Below are positions 59,679-64,000 of a DNA stretch of 64,000 nt, in pieces. The notes beneath the pieces are model-generated. The model was not told the DNA's origin. It ran no database searches and worked only from the letters and a program-made list of their open reading frames with translations. The DNA is from Trogon surrucura. Lineage: Eukaryota; Chordata; Aves; Trogoniformes; Trogonidae. Within the stretch, counting starts at the first letter, position 1; each line of letters begins with the position of its first letter. Location of the stretch: NCBI GenBank assembly GCA_020746105.1, contig CM036620.1:44908706-44972705 (forward strand), given 5' to 3'. The position numbers were made by a program, and so were the translations under genes.

Positions 59679-60150
59679 AATCATAGAATCATAGACTGGT
59701 TTGGGTTGAAAAGGCCCTCAAAAATGATCTAGTTCCAACCCTCTTGCCATGGCCAGGGACACCTCCCACTAGACCAGGTTGCTCAAAGCCCCATCCGGCC
59801 TGGTCTTCAACACTTCCAGGGAGGGAGCTTTCACGACTTCCCTGGGCAACTGGTTCCAGTGTCTCACAGAACAGAATTTCTTCCTTACATCGAATTGAAA
59901 TCTACCCTTCTTCAATTTGAAACCTTTACCCTTCATCCTAAATTCCCTGATAAAGAGTCCCTCCCCAGCTTTCCTGTAGGCCCCCTTCAGGTACTGGACA
60001 GCTGCTGTAAGGTCTCCCCAGAACTTTCTCTTCTCCAGGCTGAACAACCCAACTCTCTCAGCCTGTCCTCACAGGAGAGGTGCTTCAACCCACTGATCAT
60101 CTTCGTGGCCTCCTCTGGAACTTGCTCCAGCAGGTCCAGGTCTTAATAAT
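59679..60150 (-). mobile_element. CR1 LINE, 5'-truncated 3' end
   Basis: The plus strand starts with the antisense tail 'aatcatagaatcatagac' and 'tggtttgggttgaaaagg', then 'catggccagggacacctcc'. On the minus strand the end of the protein is open for about 92 codons (59769-60047): 'MFSLEKRKFWGDL', 'RHWNQLPREVVKAPSLEVL' and a closing 'GALSNLV'. The longer 3' UTR with 'ggccagggacacctccca' marks another CR1 subfamily than the copies at 16 kb and 52 kb. The 5' limit is approximate. Confidence 0.93.
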
Positions 60151-63100
60151 GTTGGCTTCCTCTTTACCTCATCTCTAGCTGAGTAAGGAATCAAAAAATT
60201 AGTCATATGCCAAGTGGCATCCTCCATAAATACATACTGAAATAGTCACAATAAGAAATACCATTTTCAAAGTTACAGGATTAACAAAATTGTACCACAA
60301 GTTTTTCTTTTTTTTTTTAAATGTTGGTCTACAGTTGTAATATAAACAAGAAAAAATAGAAATATTTCTATAGAATTCCTTGCAAAAATCTGTGCAAGCT
60401 AACGTATTACTCTCGCATAAGAAAGGTAACTGAATATGACTTTTTAAAAATCCCGTTTTCTTCACCTATAAGATACATTAGAGGAATTTTTCTTATGATA
60501 AAATATGATGTTAACAATGCTTGCTGGTTGTTTAGTACTTTTAATGCCTCTCATTTCCCTCTCTGACAACTGTTTGAAAGAGGAGATCAAACCAACATAT
60601 CCTTGTGACCCTAATAGTTTCTCCTCTACCTCTCTTTCACTCCTTCACCTATATCAAAGGCTCACTTTTATCCTTGGAGGACACCACTTGTCCCAGTAAT
60701 TTCATGTACCGTCTCTTCAGTTTCTTTCTATTCGGCGTATTATAATAATAGTCTCAGAAAAAGCATAGTAAAAGCTCAGCTGCTTTTGTAAGGGTCTTCT
60801 GTCTCACACAATGTCCTTTTGACTCTCCCCTTTACACTCCTACCTTTTGCCAGTGCCTCACTCCATGGTCTATTCTTCACCCATCTTTCACAGGAGCCAG
60901 AGTGTACATTTTTCCTCCTTGTTATTTGCTCCACTCTGTTTTACTACTATGGATTCACAAACCTTACTCTTCCATTAATTTATTTTTGGCTAATTCTGCA
61001 TTTTCCTGCCCTATATTTCTATCATCCTTAAATTGTCAGAAGCCCGAATCCTACTACTTGATCCAGTCATTCAACTTCTGTCTCCAAAAATGTAAGCACC
61101 ACTCTACTATACTTTCCACTCACTCAGCTTTCTAATCTGGCTCTCAGCCATAATTCTGCCCTTACTGTAAGATGAGAGTTCTGAACAGATTCTGGTCTTT
61201 CAGGGACAAAGTCTTCTGTTAACGGTCAGATGATAAATAAGCAAAAGAGTTACACATTACCAACTGGCAGGTGATAGACCCATCAGAAATGCAGCAAACA
61301 AGATTTGCAAGGGCAGTTCTTTCCAGTCCCCAGCTGCTGCTGAGTTCCTCAGTCAGTGGTAGTTGGTCACCCTTGCTGATTGCTGGGATATTGTCTCTAT
61401 GAGTGACAAAGGTTCCCGCAAAAAACTTTGTGCATCACTTTTTCCTCATTTTAACCTGAAGCTGCAAGCTGACGAAATAATAGTCCCTGTATTTTCGTCA
61501 CGTTCTCTGTAAAAGCATGTAAGAAATTGCAGTTTCTGATACTCTTCCACTCATTTCACTAAAAATACAAGAAGCTAGTTTTTGGTACAAATTCTCTGGT
61601 GTATAATTAAATTATTTGGGTTAAAGCAAATTTAATTTAAGTGCAGCAAAGAATAAGTGTAGATAAGAGAAGAACTATGCTCATAGAGGTTCTCTTTGCA
61701 GACTTGGAGATTCTGCAGAAAATTCTTTGCTGGTAGAGGCCAGCTGGATTCAGCATGTTGCTTGAAAGAGCAGATAGCATACTCTAATGGAGAAATTCTA
61801 TATTGTAGTTGTAGATATACAGGTATATAGAATACTAACCTTATTTTTACCCTGTTCAACTGGTTTAGAATAACTTTTTTATAAAGGTTTGTTTTCCTAG
61901 TGTACTGTTACATATGTGCAGGTATGTATTACGAAATTATCATGTCAGTTGGAATAAAGTGCCAGTTACGTTGTGACACTGCTGCACTGTATGTATAATA
62001 GACAGAGAATTGATTTTTTCCTCATCTATAAGAAATTCCCAGTGCAACAAAGTATCTGTAGACTAAACTCAATTCTGAGAAATCAAAAGGAGAAAAAAAT
62101 CTGTCCCATCCATTACAAGTGGGGCTTAGAGAGACAATGTCGAGAAGTTCTAAAAGCTGCTTTTAACGCTATGGCTCTCCCGATTCTGTTACTTACCAGG
62201 AATACAGTAAAGCATTTTACCAAGTTATCTTCCTCACATCACTGACATGAAACTAGAAAACACAAAAATCTTTTCTACTCTCGTTTCCAATAATACATGT
62301 CAGTATTTGCAGTCACAAATAGATGGTGGCTTCATTTTTCTTGCCCCTCCCCTTCAAAACAGGTATATAAGCATATGTATATAAACATATATAAAGCACA
62401 CATGTACATTAGACAAACTATTTACTTTGTCTTCTTTTATCAGTGTGTGTTTTATTATATGTTCTAAACATTTTTACCTGTTTATACCATAGGAGTAATT
62501 CAGTTTAAATGTACAAGATAGTATCACATCTAGTAAAGGCAAAGTTTCAGAAGTAACAACTAAATACAGATGTAGAAAATTTTAAAGGTTTGTGTTTCTT
62601 ATACTCACTTTAAAATACTCTAATAGATTTTTATCCAAACACTTTAAAAATTATTAATTACCTGTTTAATATTTCCCCAAAGATTTTATCTATCTGTAGG
62701 TAAGAGGGGCTCAACATCCTCCCCTCAAACAAAACAAGTCATCTGTACCACCAATTATCTTGTGCTTATCGTAGAACACTTTGCTTGTTCTATACTTGCG
62801 ATTCATATACTTGGCCTTGTCCTAGTGACAAACCTGTCAGGATATTGTTGTTACATCCTTATGGTCCTGATGTCTATTTTGGACCACTTTCTTATGTTCC
62901 TCATACATTGGCTTTAAATGACAGTTGTTCAGGAGTACAATCAGCAGAACTTTCTGTCCCTATTTATGGCCGGAGAAGCAGATCAAGCCTGGGATTCAGA
63001 GCTTTAAAGGACTCCCACTGTCTTTGTAGCATTCCTGTAGTTCTCCTCAAACTGCAGATGAGTATTGTTGTGGTAGTCTCTGATATTTAAGCCATTCTTT

Positions 63101-64000
63101 GTAGGCATGGTATCTAACAGAATGTCCTTCAGCTTAAGAATGTGGCTTTATAAAGTGTATCTGCTTCTGCTACATATCCTTTGCAGAATTTTTATCCTTA
63201 TTGTTAATCGTTGAGTCCCTCTGCCACTTTCTCTTTGTATATACTTTTGTGTCCTGTGCAGTGAGGGTATATGTACATAAAGTTAATTTTATATAAAATA
63301 ATATTTATGGGTCCTTCTGAGATCTGCCAGCTGAGACAAGCAAAGTAAAAAATGTAACCAGGAAAGTGAAAAACCTGCTTTTCTATGCTTCCCCACCACT
63401 ATCTGTGAAAAAAAACTTGATATAGAAGATACTACTTCTAGGATATCTGTAATCAAGGTTACATTTGTAGAAGCTCACAGTTTTCCCACTAGAACAATTC
63501 AGGAGTCTCTGTTGCTGGAGTATGATCCAGAGTACATTATATTTGAGGTATCAGTGGTAAGCTACACAGATATCGTGAGTCAAGCTCCGCTAGTGGTTCA
63601 GGTGGTGGTTTCAGTGAAAGCCATGTTTGCTTTGTGCTGGGAGGTGCTACCTGTTGGATCTCAGTTTGAGAAGATGTAGCCTTGCTAAGCATTGATCACT
63701 GCACTGAAACAAGGAATACCACAGCTTGCAGAAAATTACAGATAATGTGAACACTAAATATTTGCTCTGTCTGCAACTCTCATTTCTCAATTGATGGTAT
63801 TTTTCTGCAGGAATGTACTGACTATCAGTATCTGACATAGAGAAATACTAATTTCTGACCACGTTGTCCTTCTGGATGGAGGAGGTGGTTCAATATCAAC
63901 GTCACTGAGATGTAATTGCTAGTGTAGTCTACTGAAACTAGTGAAAAAGAATGATATTTTCAGCTACTAACCATGCTCTTTCTCTCCCTCCTTTTCTCCC
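60151..64000. other. Non-coding stretch, partly pyrimidine-rich
   Basis: No exon or recognised repeat. 60540-61140 is C/T-rich on the plus strand, which leaves several overlapping frames open. A 101-codon frame at 62785-63090 has no recognised domain and does not begin with ATG in a convincing context. Confidence 0.5.

Noticed and set aside
62785..63090. 101-codon plus-strand frame
   Set aside because: No recognised domain, no convincing start, and surrounded by non-coding AT-rich sequence.
1..64000. CRISPR arrays, tRNA or rRNA genes, bacterial operons
   Set aside because: None seen; the repeats present are retroelements and microsatellites of vertebrate type.

Overview
The window looks like AT-rich, gene-free nuclear DNA from a bird, most likely a neoavian. 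The evidence is the repeat content. Nearly every recognisable element is a CR1-type LINE; the younger copies end in ATTCTATG- or ATTCTGTG-type octamers. Three copies of one endogenous-retrovirus LTR family are present, with a TGTCCTGG-type 5' end as I recall it from many bird genomes. There are no Alu-like SINEs, no prokaryotic operons and no CRISPR. I see no convincing host exon, tRNA or rRNA. The stretch is therefore either intergenic or inside a very large intron; the sequence alone does not decide.

Layout. 1-4078: unannotated AT-rich DNA. 4079-11050: a retroelement cluster with a CR1 3' end (+), an old CR1 relic (-) and three solitary LTRs of one family, all in minus orientation (4483-5034, 6354-6939, 10479-11050). 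11051-16038: mostly unique, with a small hairpin beside a GC-rich patch (13936-14190). 16039-16993: a 5'-truncated CR1 (-) with an inverted CR1 tail fragment inside its 3' end and a 42-bp tandem duplication. 16994-31054: a long stretch with only low-complexity tracts. 31055-32020: an unusually long open frame (-) next to a degenerate ~70-bp tandem repeat that I do not recognise. 32021-41059: unique DNA with small duplications and a CR1 3' stub (36503-36588). 41060-41510: a probable very old L2-like LINE relic (+). 44441-45070: a different probable solitary LTR (-). 45975-46152: a CR1 3' end (+). 50827-51880: an ancient, heavily mutated CR1 (-). 52300-53209: the best-preserved CR1 (+), with a broken reverse-transcriptase frame. 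55985-56400: an endonuclease-only CR1 fragment (-). 59679-60150: a CR1 3' end (-). The rest is unannotated.

No set of genes works together here. The window is a record of retroelement insertions of several ages, decaying in non-coding DNA. I did not find a new biological system. The items most worth checking are the ~70-bp degenerate tandem repeat with its adjoining 189-codon ATG frame, the L2-like relic, the three same-strand LTRs, and the inverted CR1 junction. Repeat names rest on recalled family features, not on a database search.
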